Origin: CAZBUH01 sp964495095
Lineage (GTDB): Bacteria; Bacillota; Clostridia; Oscillospirales; Oscillospiraceae
DNA: 6,091 bases
Direction: 5' to 3'
NCBI GenBank assembly: GCA_964495095.1
Contig: CAZBUH010000107.1
Span: 1-6,091, forward strand
Position 1 is the stretch's first letter. Each line of letters begins with the position of its first letter. Below the pieces are notes generated by a model. The model made no database searches. It saw only the letters and a program-made list of their open reading frames with translations, and was not told the origin of the DNA. Position numbers and translations under genes: made by a program. Below, piece by piece: positions 1-6,091 of the stretch.

Positions 1-1
1 C

Positions 2-1009
2 TACCTCCACAACAGAGTGGAGAACATAGAACAGACGGCGGCGCGGATACAGAAGGCGCTGGAGGGCGTCACCGTGGGGGTGGCCCACGGGCAGATGAGC
101 GAGGATGAGCTCGGCTCCGTAATGGAGCGGGTGATTTCCGGCGAGGTGCAGGTGCTGGTCTGCACGACTATAATCGAGACCGGCATAGACATCCCCAATG
201 TGAACACACTTATAATTGAGGACGCCGACAGGCTGGGCCTTGCCCAACTGCACCAGATAAGGGGCCGTGTGGGCCGCTCGTCCCGCCGTGCTTTCGCATA
301 CCTCACCTTCCGGCAGGGAAAGGTGCTGACGGAGATAGCCCAGAAAAGGCTCTCAGCGATACGGGAATTTGCGGAGTTTAACTCCGGCTTCCGCATCGCC
401 ATGCGGGATTTGGAGATAAGAGGCGCGGGAAACCTGCTGGGCGCCGAGCAGTCGGGCCATATGATAAGCGTTGGCTACGACATGTACCTTAAATTGCTGG
501 AGGAGGCCGTTCTTGAGGAAAAGGGCGAAAAACCGGAGCTGCGCACGGAGTGCTCCGCGGACCTTGCCGTCTCCGCCAACATACCGGAAAAATACATCCC
601 TTCCGGGGAGCAGCGGATGGACCTTTACCGCCGTATCGCCCAGATACGCACCGAGGAGGACGCCGACGACGTGACAGACGAGCTTATCGACCGTTTCGGC
701 GACCCGCCGAAGAGCGTAAACGCCCTTATCCAGATAGCCCTTTTGAGAGGGAACGCCGCCAATGCGGGCATAACCGAGATATCCCAGAAGTCCGGCTGGC
801 TGACATTTAAGCTGAGGGATTTTTCAATTGAGCGTATCTCCGCGGTATACGGCAGGCCGGAATACAAAAACCGGGTGAAGATAGGCGCAGGGACGGAACC
901 CAATGTGGCGCTGAAGCTGACGGGGAAGAACACGCTGAACGAGGCGTTCAAATTTGTGGAGACATATAAAAAGGCCGGGGAAAGTGAAAAAACTGTTAAT
1001 AATAGTTGA
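2..1009 (+). CDS. mfd: Transcription-repair coupling factor Mfd, C-terminal part (5' end outside window)
   Basis: Mfd is a cytoplasmic ATP-driven DNA translocase that removes RNA polymerase stalled at lesions and recruits UvrA for nucleotide excision repair. The reading frame is open from base 2 and gives 335 residues, about the last 30% of a protein that is usually near 1150 residues. The fragment opens at helicase motif IV (YLHNRVENI). It continues with motif V (TTIIETGIDIPNVNT, about 55-69) and motif VI with its arginine fingers (QLHQIRGRVGRS, about 82-93). The translocation (TRG) motif follows at about 116-153, including RDLEIRGAGNLLG and EQSGH, which is shared with RecG. Residues from about 195 to 305 (starting PEKYIPSGEQRMDLYRRIA) fit the C-terminal TRCF/D7 domain. 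The frame ends in TGA with no frameshift. No terminator is visible before the next gene, so some read-through into it is likely. The identification is firm; the N-terminal UvrB-like and RNA-polymerase-binding domains lie upstream of the window. Confidence 0.97.
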   Translation, partial: YLHNRVENIEQTAARIQKALEGVTVGVAHGQMSEDELGSVMERVISGEVQVLVCTTIIETGIDIPNVNTLIIEDADRLGLAQLHQIRGRVGRSSRRAFAYLTFRQGKVLTEIAQKRLSAIREFAEFNSGFRIAMRDLEIRGAGNLLGAEQSGHMISVGYDMYLKLLEEAVLEEKGEKPELRTECSADLAVSANIPEKYIPSGEQRMDLYRRIAQIRTEEDADDVTDELIDRFGDPPKSVNALIQIALLRGNAANAGITEISQKSGWLTFKLRDFSIERISAVYGRPEYKNRVKIGAGTEPNVALKLTGKNTLNEAFKFVETYKKAGESEKTVNNS

Positions 1010-1015
1010 TAGCTG

Positions 1016-1044
1016 TTGCGCCCGGGGCGGCGCTGTGCTATATT
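1016..1044 (+). promoter_or_regulatory. Candidate sigma-A promoter for the PrsA-like gene
   Basis: A TATATT -10 box (1039-1044) is preceded directly by TGC, an extended -10 signature. A weak -35 box, TTGCGC (1016-1021), lies exactly 17 bases upstream and matches only the first three consensus positions. Transcription would start near 1051, giving a leader of about 60 bases before the ATG at 1113. The spacer contains a small GC-rich dyad (GCGCC 1018-1022, GGCGC 1029-1033). It could be an operator or chance. The promoter is inferred from spacing and motif only. Confidence 0.4.
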
Positions 1045-1100
1045 AAAACGTATTCATCCGGGATATTCTTCCGGCGTGGGTCAAATTCTGTTTACCTGAG

Positions 1101-1110
1101 AAAGGAAAGG
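1101..1110 (+). promoter_or_regulatory. Ribosome binding site of the PrsA-like gene
   Basis: The purine run AAAGGAAAGG ends two bases before the ATG at 1113, with its AGG core (1103-1105) seven bases from the start. This supports the 1113 start, which also gives a complete lipoprotein signal peptide. Confidence 0.6.
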
Positions 1111-1112
1111 CT

Positions 1113-2270
1113 ATGAAATTTAAAAAAATCCTTGCCCTGTCGCTGGCAGCGGCGCTTCTGACGGCTGTATTCACAGGCTGCGGCAGCACAGACCTGGCGG
1201 ATTATGTGGAGAGCTATATAACCCCGGAGCCGCAGGCCACGGCCGACACGGAGGCTGCGGGCTTTGATTACGACGCGGCCTACGCCGCCTTTGAGCCTGA
1301 TACGGTGATGCTCACCGTAAACGGCGACGACGTTTTATGGAGCGAATATTTCTATTGGCTCTATAACAGCGTATGGGCAATAGAGAGCGGCGCCGGAGCG
1401 GATATAGACTGGGACAGCGAATACACGGGCGGCATGTCCTTCCGCGAGGTGGCCTACGCCGACGCCATGGATTATGTGAAGCTGTACCACGGCGTCGAGG
1501 CCGGGGCGAAGGAGCTTAACGTGACTATCGACGAAGAGGATGAGGCGTCGATGGCGGAGGCCATGGAGGCCGATATAGAGTACTATTCCTCGGGAGACGA
1601 AGCGGCGTTCTGGGAGTATCTGGAGGGGATATATATATCAAAGGACCTCTATAATTATATGAATAAGGCAAATATCCTCTATCAGAAAACATATGAGGCA
1701 ATGTACGGAGAGCGCGGCGAAAAGTGCCCCGATGAGGACGTGAAGGCGGAGGCCGAAAACGAGGGCTATATGCAGGCAAAGCATATCCTGCTGAAAACCG
1801 TGGACGACGAGGGGAACAGCCTTTCCGATGAGGAGATAGCCGGGAAAAAAGAGCAGGCCGAACAGATACTCGGTATGCTGGAGGCCAGCGACGACCCGGA
1901 GGCGCTTTTTGACGAGCTTATTGAGACTTACGGTGAGGACGAGGGCCAGGCGGATTTCCCCAATGGCTATCTGTTTGCCCCCGGGGACATGGTGGAGTCC
2001 TTTGAAAACGCCGTGCTGGAGCTGTCTGATCATGAGTACAGCGGCGTGGTGGAGAGCAGCTTTGGCTATCACATAATCCTGCGCCTGCCCATAGATCTGG
2101 ACTCCGTGCCCATGGCCTATTACAGCACCTACGGCGGGGAATATACCCTCAGATATTACATGGCCTGGGAGATATTCGATTCGGTGCTTAACGGCTGGGA
2201 GGATAACCTTGAGATAAAATATTCCGAGGCCTATGAAAATATGGATTTGAGCAGCATATTCCATGTATAA
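1113..2270 (+). CDS. Lipoprotein with parvulin-type peptidyl-prolyl isomerase domain (PrsA/SurA-like foldase)
   Basis: The 385-residue product is an exported lipoprotein that should help proteins fold outside the membrane by cis-trans isomerisation of prolyl bonds. Residues 1-22 form a signal peptide (MKFKK, then a hydrophobic run) ending in the lipobox F-T-G-C, so Cys23 would be lipidated. Residues about 60-215 resemble the mostly helical N-terminal foldase region. The parvulin domain spans about 220-327: it opens with QAKHILLK (His224), has DMVESFENAVLEL in the middle (292-304), and closes with SFGYHIILRLP (His320), the two histidines typical of the active site. A further 60 residues follow (AWEIFDSVLNGWEDN near 351-365), a C-terminal tail I cannot assign. 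The protein is unusually acidic: by my hand count about 83 Asp/Glu against 19 Lys/Arg. It follows mfd and ends at a strong terminator, so it is probably transcribed alone or by read-through from mfd. PrsA is the closest named relative, but orthology is not proven, so no symbol is given. Confidence 0.93.
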   Translation: MKFKKILALSLAAALLTAVFTGCGSTDLADYVESYITPEPQATADTEAAGFDYDAAYAAFEPDTVMLTVNGDDVLWSEYFYWLYNSVWAIESGAGADIDWDSEYTGGMSFREVAYADAMDYVKLYHGVEAGAKELNVTIDEEDEASMAEAMEADIEYYSSGDEAAFWEYLEGIYISKDLYNYMNKANILYQKTYEAMYGERGEKCPDEDVKAEAENEGYMQAKHILLKTVDDEGNSLSDEEIAGKKEQAEQILGMLEASDDPEALFDELIETYGEDEGQADFPNGYLFAPGDMVESFENAVLELSDHEYSGVVESSFGYHIILRLPIDLDSVPMAYYSTYGGEYTLRYYMAWEIFDSVLNGWEDNLEIKYSEAYENMDLSSIFHV

Positions 2271-2293
2271 TCCTGTGTGCCGGATACAAAATA
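2265..2293 (+). promoter_or_regulatory. Candidate forespore (sigma-G/sigma-F-like) promoter of the ger operon
   Basis: GTATA (2265-2269) fits the GNATR-type -35 of sigma-G promoters, and CAAAATA (2287-2293) matches the CATNNTA-type -10 except at its third base; they are 17 bases apart. The -35 overlaps the stop codon of the preceding gene. Transcription would begin near 2300, inside the terminator stem. Germinant-receptor operons of Bacillus are known to be sigma-G dependent, which motivates the search. Against it, the -10 coincides with the A-rich 5' flank of a terminator, where such a match can arise by chance. Confidence 0.35.
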
Positions 2294-2342
2294 TGCCCGT
2301 GACGGTTTATTCCGCCGCGGGCTTTTTTATTTGTATATCCGG
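2280..2342. repeat. Extended inverted repeat around the terminator, reaching the gerA ribosome binding site
   Basis: CCGGATA (2280-2286) is perfectly complementary to TATCCGG (2336-2342). CAAA (2287-2290) then pairs with TTTG (2330-2333), leaving a two-base bulge (2334-2335). Inside this lies the GC-rich terminator hairpin (2295-2322). The outer arm covers the first two bases of the GGAGGTGA ribosome binding site. The outer part extends past the T-tract, which a simple terminator does not need. Confidence 0.6.
2295..2330 (+). terminator. Rho-independent terminator after the PrsA-like gene
   Basis: GCCCG (2295-2299) pairs with CGGGC (2318-2322). The stem continues through a T-G wobble, a G-C pair, one A-C mismatch and CGG/CCG, closing on the six-base loop TTTATT (2306-2311). 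Six T residues follow at 2323-2328, then ATTT. It starts 25 bases after the stop codon and separates the growth-phase transcript from the ger operon. Confidence 0.87.
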
Positions 2343-2348
2343 AGGTGA
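2341..2348 (+). promoter_or_regulatory. Strong ribosome binding site of gerA
   Basis: GGAGGTGA is complementary over eight bases to the 3' end of 16S rRNA. It decides the start: the in-frame GTG at 2345 lies inside the site and cannot be used with it. The ATG at 2357 is in frame, 11 bases after GGAGG. An out-of-frame ATG at 2352 lies closer, at 6 bases, and opens only a two-codon frame. Confidence 0.8.
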
Positions 2349-2356
2349 CGCATGTC

Positions 2357-3883
2357 ATGAAAACACTGGCAGATATTTTGAACGGAATGATGAGAAAATC
2401 CGGCGGCGTTAAGGCGCGGCCCACGCCGGAGTTTCCCCAGCCGCTTACGGCGAAAAATGTCCGGGACATATTTTCCGGATGTGACGACGTGGTGGAAAGG
2501 GACATATATATCGGCGGGAAAAAGGAGCTTACCGGAAAGCTGTTTTTTATCGACGGCCTTGTAAGCGGCACGGCCATAAGCGAGGACGTGCTGCGGCCCA
2601 TTACCGACGACGACAGGCTCAGGGCGCTGCAGGACGTCCGGCCCGCTATAGATATTATCGTCCACGGGGGAGTATATAACCACACCGTAAAGCTTCGGGA
2701 TAAGCTGGACGATGTGGTAAGCGACCTTTTAAACGGCTTCTGCGCTATAGTTTTCGACAGGGAAAAAAAGGCCGTGACCTTTGAGACGAAATCCGACGAA
2801 AAGCGCTCCATCGGCCCTCCCGAGGAGGAGAAGGTGGTTAAAGGCTCAAAGGACGCCTTTATAGAAGTGATGCGCTCCAACACCACTATTATAAGAAGGA
2901 AGCTCCGAAACCCCAACCTTAAAATAAAGGGGCTGAAAATCGGCCGGCAGACGCAGACAAATGTGAGCATCGTGTATATAGACGGGCTCACGGAGCAGCG
3001 GCTGGTGGACGAGACAGAAAAGCGGCTTAACAAAATAGACACGGAGGGTATGCTCACGACGGGGAACATAGAGGAGTTCCTTGTTGACACCCCGGCCACG
3101 CCTTTCCCGCAGCTTATATATACGGAGCGAGCCGATAAATTCTGCCTCAATATTTTAGAGGGCCGTGTGGGCGTGCTTGTGGACGGCCTGCCAATAGGCT
3201 ACCTTACGCCCGGGACCTTCGGGCAGTTTTTTAAGGTGCCGGAGGACTACGCAAATCACTTTATAGTGTCCTCGGCCCTTACGCTCCTGCGGTATTTTTC
3301 ACTGGTGATAACGCTTTTTCTGCCGGCCTTTTACGTGGCGGTGGTCATGTACCACCAGGAGATGATACCCACAAAGCTGATGCTCTCCATAATCGAGAGC
3401 AAGCAGAGTGTGCCGTTTCCAACGTATATCGAGGTGCTGGGTATGCTGGTGTCCTTTGAATTGCTGCAGGAGGCGGGGCTGCGGCTTCCCAATCCTGTGG
3501 GCGAGACGGTGAGCATAATAGGCGCCCTTATAGTGGGCCAGTCGGCGGTGGAGGCGAAGATAGTGTCACCTGTGGTGGTGATAGTGGTGGCTATCGCCGG
3601 AATAACCGGCTACACGGTACCCAACCAGGACATGAGCATGGCCCTGCGGGTGTGCCGGTTTTTGATGGTTATCGTTGCCATGGCCGGAGGGATGTTCGGC
3701 CTTATGCTGGGAAGCGCCCTGCTTATCTATCACCTGTGCACCCTGGAGACTATGGGCGTGACCTATATGACGCCCTTTGCCGGCGCCGAGGGCAAATTTG
3801 TGGGCAGGACGCTTATGCGCCAGCCTATGAGCGGCGACGGGGCCAGAGATCCCGCGCTGGACGGAAAGGGCGGCGGAAAATGA
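2357..3883 (+). CDS. gerA: Spore germination protein, GerA family (germinant receptor subunit A)
   Basis: This is the A subunit of a spore germinant receptor (GerA/GerKA type), an inner-membrane protein of the dormant spore that acts with B and C subunits to detect nutrients and trigger germination. The product has 508 residues, normal for the family. Residues 1 to about 300 are the soluble domain, with family-typical stretches GPPEEE (153-158), RSNTTIIRRKLRNPNL (173-188), VYIDGLT (206-212) and EGRVGVLVDGLPIGYL (268-283). The membrane domain follows, with hydrophobic segments near 305-331, 357-372, 383-399, 402-420 and 432-459. It includes the signature FELLQEAGLRLPNPVGETVS (367-386) and then VGQSAVEAKIVSP. 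The last 18 residues are a Gly/Asp-rich tail (from MSGDGARDP) that looks unconserved. The stop overlaps the gerC start (ATGA), implying translational coupling. The symbol is the subunit class; the germinant and the exact paralogue cannot be read from sequence. Confidence 0.96.
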   Translation: MKTLADILNGMMRKSGGVKARPTPEFPQPLTAKNVRDIFSGCDDVVERDIYIGGKKELTGKLFFIDGLVSGTAISEDVLRPITDDDRLRALQDVRPAIDIIVHGGVYNHTVKLRDKLDDVVSDLLNGFCAIVFDREKKAVTFETKSDEKRSIGPPEEEKVVKGSKDAFIEVMRSNTTIIRRKLRNPNLKIKGLKIGRQTQTNVSIVYIDGLTEQRLVDETEKRLNKIDTEGMLTTGNIEEFLVDTPATPFPQLIYTERADKFCLNILEGRVGVLVDGLPIGYLTPGTFGQFFKVPEDYANHFIVSSALTLLRYFSLVITLFLPAFYVAVVMYHQEMIPTKLMLSIIESKQSVPFPTYIEVLGMLVSFELLQEAGLRLPNPVGETVSIIGALIVGQSAVEAKIVSPVVVIVVAIAGITGYTVPNQDMSMALRVCRFLMVIVAMAGGMFGLMLGSALLIYHLCTLETMGVTYMTPFAGAEGKFVGRTLMRQPMSGDGARDPALDGKGGGK

Positions 3884-4895
3884 AAAAAGCGATATTGCCG
3901 GCGCTTATGGCGGTTTTGCTGACGTTCCTCACAGGATGCGGCGGCTTTATTTACTCGGACTACAGGAGCACCGAGGGCATAGAGCTTATACGCGCCATNN
4001 NNNNNNNNNNNNNNNNNNNNNNNNNNNNNNNNNNNNNNNNNNNNNNNNNNNNNNNNNNNNNNNNNNNNNNNNNNNNNNNNNNNNNNNNNNNNNNNNNNCT
4101 CAGATGCAGATAAAAACGGCGCTGCTTGTGGTAAAAGGCCAAACGGCGGAAGAAATGCTGTCCGGCGCGCTCAGCAACAAAATATCCGCGCCGGATATCC
4201 TGACGTCTCTGGAGGTATACATGGAGGACGCCTCCGTGGGGACTATGTTCACCTGCCAGGAGATAGCCGTGGGCCTTGCCGCCCGCGGCGGCGCCCTGGC
4301 CTGCGCCGTGGAGCTTACCAGGAGCGGTGAGGAATCGGAGGATAAGCCCGAAAAAATGATATCCCCTTCAGGCTATGCCGTGATAAAGGAAGGAAAGCTT
4401 GAGGATTTTATAGATTTGGATACGGCCATAGGCGTGGCGGCGCTTCTGGGGGAAGCGACCATGAACTACATGGATGTGGACGACGGCGCCGGCGGCAAGC
4501 TGGGCCTGAGGCTTACTGAGATAAAAACAGAATACACCCCCGTATTCACAGACGGACGGCTCACCGCTGTGGATGTGTATATGAGCGGAAACCTCCATAT
4601 TGAAGAGGTGCAGAACCAGATGGACATCACCAGCGACGAATTCCGCCGGGATGTGGAGAAAAGGGCGGGCAGGACGCAGATACTGCGGCTTGAACGGGCC
4701 ATAAAGCAGGCAAGGCAGACAGGCGTGGATTATTTGGGAATAGGCGGAGTGCTTGAGCGGGCCCATCCCTTGAAATTCATAAAATCCGGCGTAGACTGGG
4801 AGAAAGACTTCCCGGAAATGGTCTTTAATATAAATGTAGCGTTATCCCTGAATTGGACTCACGATATTATGGAGCCTGTGAATATAAAGCGTTAG
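3880..4895 (+). CDS. gerC: Spore germination lipoprotein, GerC family (germinant receptor subunit C), interrupted by assembly gap
   Basis: This is the lipoprotein subunit of the receptor, anchored to the outer face of the spore inner membrane. The start overlaps the gerA stop. The first 39 residues hold a signal peptide and the lipobox LTGC, so Cys20 would be lipidated, followed by DYRSTEGIELIRA, matching the family's early D-R-E-I-E-like segment. A 100-N gap then intervenes, and coding resumes at 4101 in another frame for 264 residues to TAG. The resumed part begins inside the first domain (IKTALLVVKGQTAEEML) and contains the full C-terminal GerAC domain: SGYAVIKEGKLEDFID, then VDVYMSGNLHIEE, and near the end VDYLGIGGVLERAHPLKFIK followed by SGVDWEKDFPEMVFNINV. 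The two pieces total 303 residues against a usual 370-400, so roughly 70-100 residues are missing in the gap. The frame change is explained by the arbitrary gap length, not by mutation. I see no stop or frameshift in the visible parts. Confidence 0.93.
3999..4098. other. Assembly gap (100 N) inside gerC
   Basis: There are exactly 100 consecutive N, the conventional placeholder for a scaffold gap of unknown length. It falls in the N-terminal domain of gerC. The reading frames on either side are incompatible with 100 bases, so the true length differs. Confidence 0.98.
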
Positions 4896-4901
4896 GAGAG
4901 G
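4894..4901 (+). promoter_or_regulatory. Ribosome binding site of gerB
   Basis: AGGAGAGG overlaps the last two bases of the gerC TAG stop, and its GGAG core lies eight bases before the ATG at 4907. This selects 4907 over upstream non-ATG starts in the same frame, which would run into the end of gerC. Confidence 0.75.
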
Positions 4902-4906
4902 CACGG

Positions 4907-5995
4907 ATGGAAAACAGCGGAAAAATTTCTCAGCGGCAGCTTATGGCACTGGTTTTGGTGTGCGTTTCCGGGCCGGTGATACGGCTTGTGCCGAAGATGT
5001 CCGTAAGGCTGGGAGGCCACGCCGCGTGGCTCTCTCCGATACTCGCCGTAGGGCCGATGCTCCTGGTCTGGTGGCTCATGCGGGTTATAGAAAACAGCCG
5101 GCTTGAAAACGAGGGGCTTACCGGAGTTTTCTGCCGCGCGGTCACGCCCTTTGCGGGAAAGCCCCTGGCGGCGATATATGCCCTGTGCTTTGTGGGCTAC
5201 TGCGGATTTATACTCCACACAGTAGGAGAGCGTATGGTGGGGGCGCTGTATCCAAACGGCACTATGGGGCCGTTTATTGTAATCTCCCTTCTGGCGGCGG
5301 TAATCGCCGCCAGGGGACGGATCGCGTCGCTGGGCCGGATGGCGGAGATATCTGTAATCGTCCTTTTGGGGTCCTTTATCTTCGTCCTGGCGTTTTCTGT
5401 AGGAGATCTCAACTTTAAAAACCTGCTTCCGGTGACCTATTACGACGCCGGCGATATTTTAAAGGGCTCCGTCCCCATAGCGGAACTGCTGACATTGCCG
5501 GTGCTTTTTCTTTTTTTGGGCAAGGAGCTGAAAAAAGAGCCCAAATCCGGCGAGGTGGTGGTGAAATGGCTTTTCTATATTATTATAATGATATTTATAA
5601 TAATTACGCTGGTGCTGGCCGTTATGGGGGAGACCCTTGCATCCAGGGCCCAGAATCCGTTTTATTTAATGGTGCGGAACATAGGCTATATGTATGTTAT
5701 ACAGCGGATAGACGCGGTGGTGGTGGCGTTTTGGGCGCTGGTGGATTTCGTGTACAGCAGCACGCTGCTCTATATGGCGGCGGATATTTTTGCCGATGTT
5801 TTTGGAAAAGGCCAGAGAAAAAATATTGTCCTGCCCTGCGCGGCGCTTGCGCTTATAATTGCGTTTATTCTGCCGCAGGATCTTTTTGAATTTCAGAAAT
5901 ACTCCACCGTTCTGGTGCCGGCTATAAACGCCGTCCTCGCCGCGGGACTGACGCCGATAATAATAATCATAGGAAAGCTGACAAAAAGGATATGA
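4907..5995 (+). CDS. gerB: Spore germination protein, GerB family (germinant receptor permease subunit B)
   Basis: This is the B subunit of the germinant receptor, a member of the amino acid-polyamine-organocation transporter superfamily (spore permease family) in the spore inner membrane. In relatives this subunit carries the germinant-binding pocket. The product has 362 residues, the usual family length. Ten hydrophobic segments can be placed at about 11-27, 39-60, 86-106, 119-136, 145-164, 187-204, 218-240, 266-292, 308-322 and 333-356. N-terminal ISQRQLMALVL (7-17) and the hallmark region PFYLMVRNIGYMYVIQRIDA (251-270), followed by a Trp in the next helix (FWALVD), are typical. KELKKEPKSGE (206-216) is the cytoplasmic loop before helix 7. 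It starts 11 bases after gerC and closes the A-C-B operon. No terminator is seen in the 96 bases that follow. The substrate cannot be inferred. Confidence 0.95.
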   Translation: MENSGKISQRQLMALVLVCVSGPVIRLVPKMSVRLGGHAAWLSPILAVGPMLLVWWLMRVIENSRLENEGLTGVFCRAVTPFAGKPLAAIYALCFVGYCGFILHTVGERMVGALYPNGTMGPFIVISLLAAVIAARGRIASLGRMAEISVIVLLGSFIFVLAFSVGDLNFKNLLPVTYYDAGDILKGSVPIAELLTLPVLFLFLGKELKKEPKSGEVVVKWLFYIIIMIFIIITLVLAVMGETLASRAQNPFYLMVRNIGYMYVIQRIDAVVVAFWALVDFVYSSTLLYMAADIFADVFGKGQRKNIVLPCAALALIIAFILPQDLFEFQKYSTVLVPAINAVLAAGLTPIIIIIGKLTKRI

Positions 5996-6081
5996 TTTTT
6001 TACTATATATAGATGTATATAAGGCGGTAAAATGGCAAATATAGTCCGGCAAAAAAATATTAAGGAAAAGTGAAAAAAGAG

Positions 6082-6087
6082 TTGACA
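6082..6087 (+). promoter_or_regulatory. Probable -35 box of a promoter for the next gene (promoter cut by window end)
   Basis: TTGACA is a perfect sigma-A -35 hexamer, preceded by an A-rich tract (AAAAAAG at 6073-6079) like an UP element. The -10 would fall near 6105, outside the window. The region 5996-6091 is otherwise AT-rich and contains no supportable gene. Confidence 0.4.
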
Positions 6088-6091
6088 AAAA

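Noticed and set aside
1018..1033. GCGCC/GGCGC hairpin as the mfd terminator
   Set aside because: No T-tract follows; the downstream bases are TGTGCTATATT, which read better as an extended -10 promoter box.
1638..2264. Long antisense open frame opposite the PrsA-like gene
   Set aside because: It mirrors a well-supported gene, has no family resemblance or ribosome binding site, and such frames are common opposite GC-rich coding DNA.
2247..2271. TTGAGC and TATAAT as a sigma-A promoter for the ger operon
   Set aside because: The spacer is only 13 bases and no better -35 lies 16-18 bases upstream of TATAAT. Such a transcript would also run into the terminator.
2345..2356. GTG start for gerA at 2345, giving four extra residues
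   Set aside because: The GTG is part of the GGAGGTGA ribosome binding site, and no other binding site lies upstream of it; ATG 2357 fits better.
3936..4113. Open frames running through the N run, joining pre-gap and post-gap DNA in one frame
   Set aside because: N codons cannot be read; these frames mix the gerC frame with an unrelated one and are artefacts of the placeholder gap.
4853..4906. Upstream TTG start for gerB giving 18 extra residues
   Set aside because: It lies inside gerC without a ribosome binding site, while ATG 4907 has a well-placed AGGAGAGG and starts at the typical family N-terminus.
6006..6021. TATATA-gatg-TATATA hairpin after gerB as a terminator
   Set aside because: It has only six A-T pairs, no GC pairs and no T-tract after it. 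The TTTTTT at 5996-6001 precedes the hairpin.
6032..6073. Thirteen-codon frame ATG...TGA (MANIVRQKNIKEK) preceded by AAGGCGG
   Set aside because: It is very short, Lys-rich as expected from A-rich DNA, and unlike any peptide I recognise. A leader peptide cannot be excluded, but the support is too weak to call.

Overview
The window reads as a piece of a chromosome from an endospore-forming member of the Firmicutes, most likely an uncultured clostridial (Oscillospiraceae/Christensenellaceae-like) lineage. The reasons are a complete set of spore germinant-receptor subunits, strong GGAGG-type ribosome binding sites, and moderately GC-rich coding DNA that still uses ATA and AGG/AGA codons freely. 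The exact taxon cannot be fixed by reading alone. A run of exactly 100 N (3999-4098) marks a scaffold gap, so this is a draft or metagenome assembly.

Layout: all five genes lie on the + strand and no stretch over about 100 bases lacks a gene. (1) 2-1009 is the C-terminal third of mfd, the transcription-repair coupling factor. (2) 1113-2270 is a lipoprotein with a parvulin-type peptidyl-prolyl isomerase domain (PrsA-like foldase), preceded by a plausible sigma-A promoter and ended by a strong intrinsic terminator. (3) 2357-5995 is a tight three-gene germinant-receptor operon in the order A-C-B: gerA (integral membrane protein with a soluble N-terminal part), gerC (lipoprotein, interrupted by the assembly gap) and gerB (ten-helix permease-like subunit). 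gerA and gerC overlap by ATGA; the gerB ribosome binding site overlaps the gerC stop. (4) 5996-6091 is AT-rich intergenic DNA ending in a perfect TTGACA box, probably the -35 element of a promoter for the next gene.

How the genes work together: Mfd and the PrsA-like foldase are growth-phase housekeeping functions. The ger operon should be expressed in the developing forespore and build a receptor in the spore inner membrane that senses small-molecule germinants. The boundary between the two programmes is the most interesting part. Only 86 bases separate the genes. In them a terminator sits inside a longer inverted repeat (2280-2342) whose 3' arm reaches the first two bases of the gerA ribosome binding site, and a candidate forespore (sigma-G/F-like) promoter lies on its 5' arm. 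No wholly new system is evident; the genes belong to known families.
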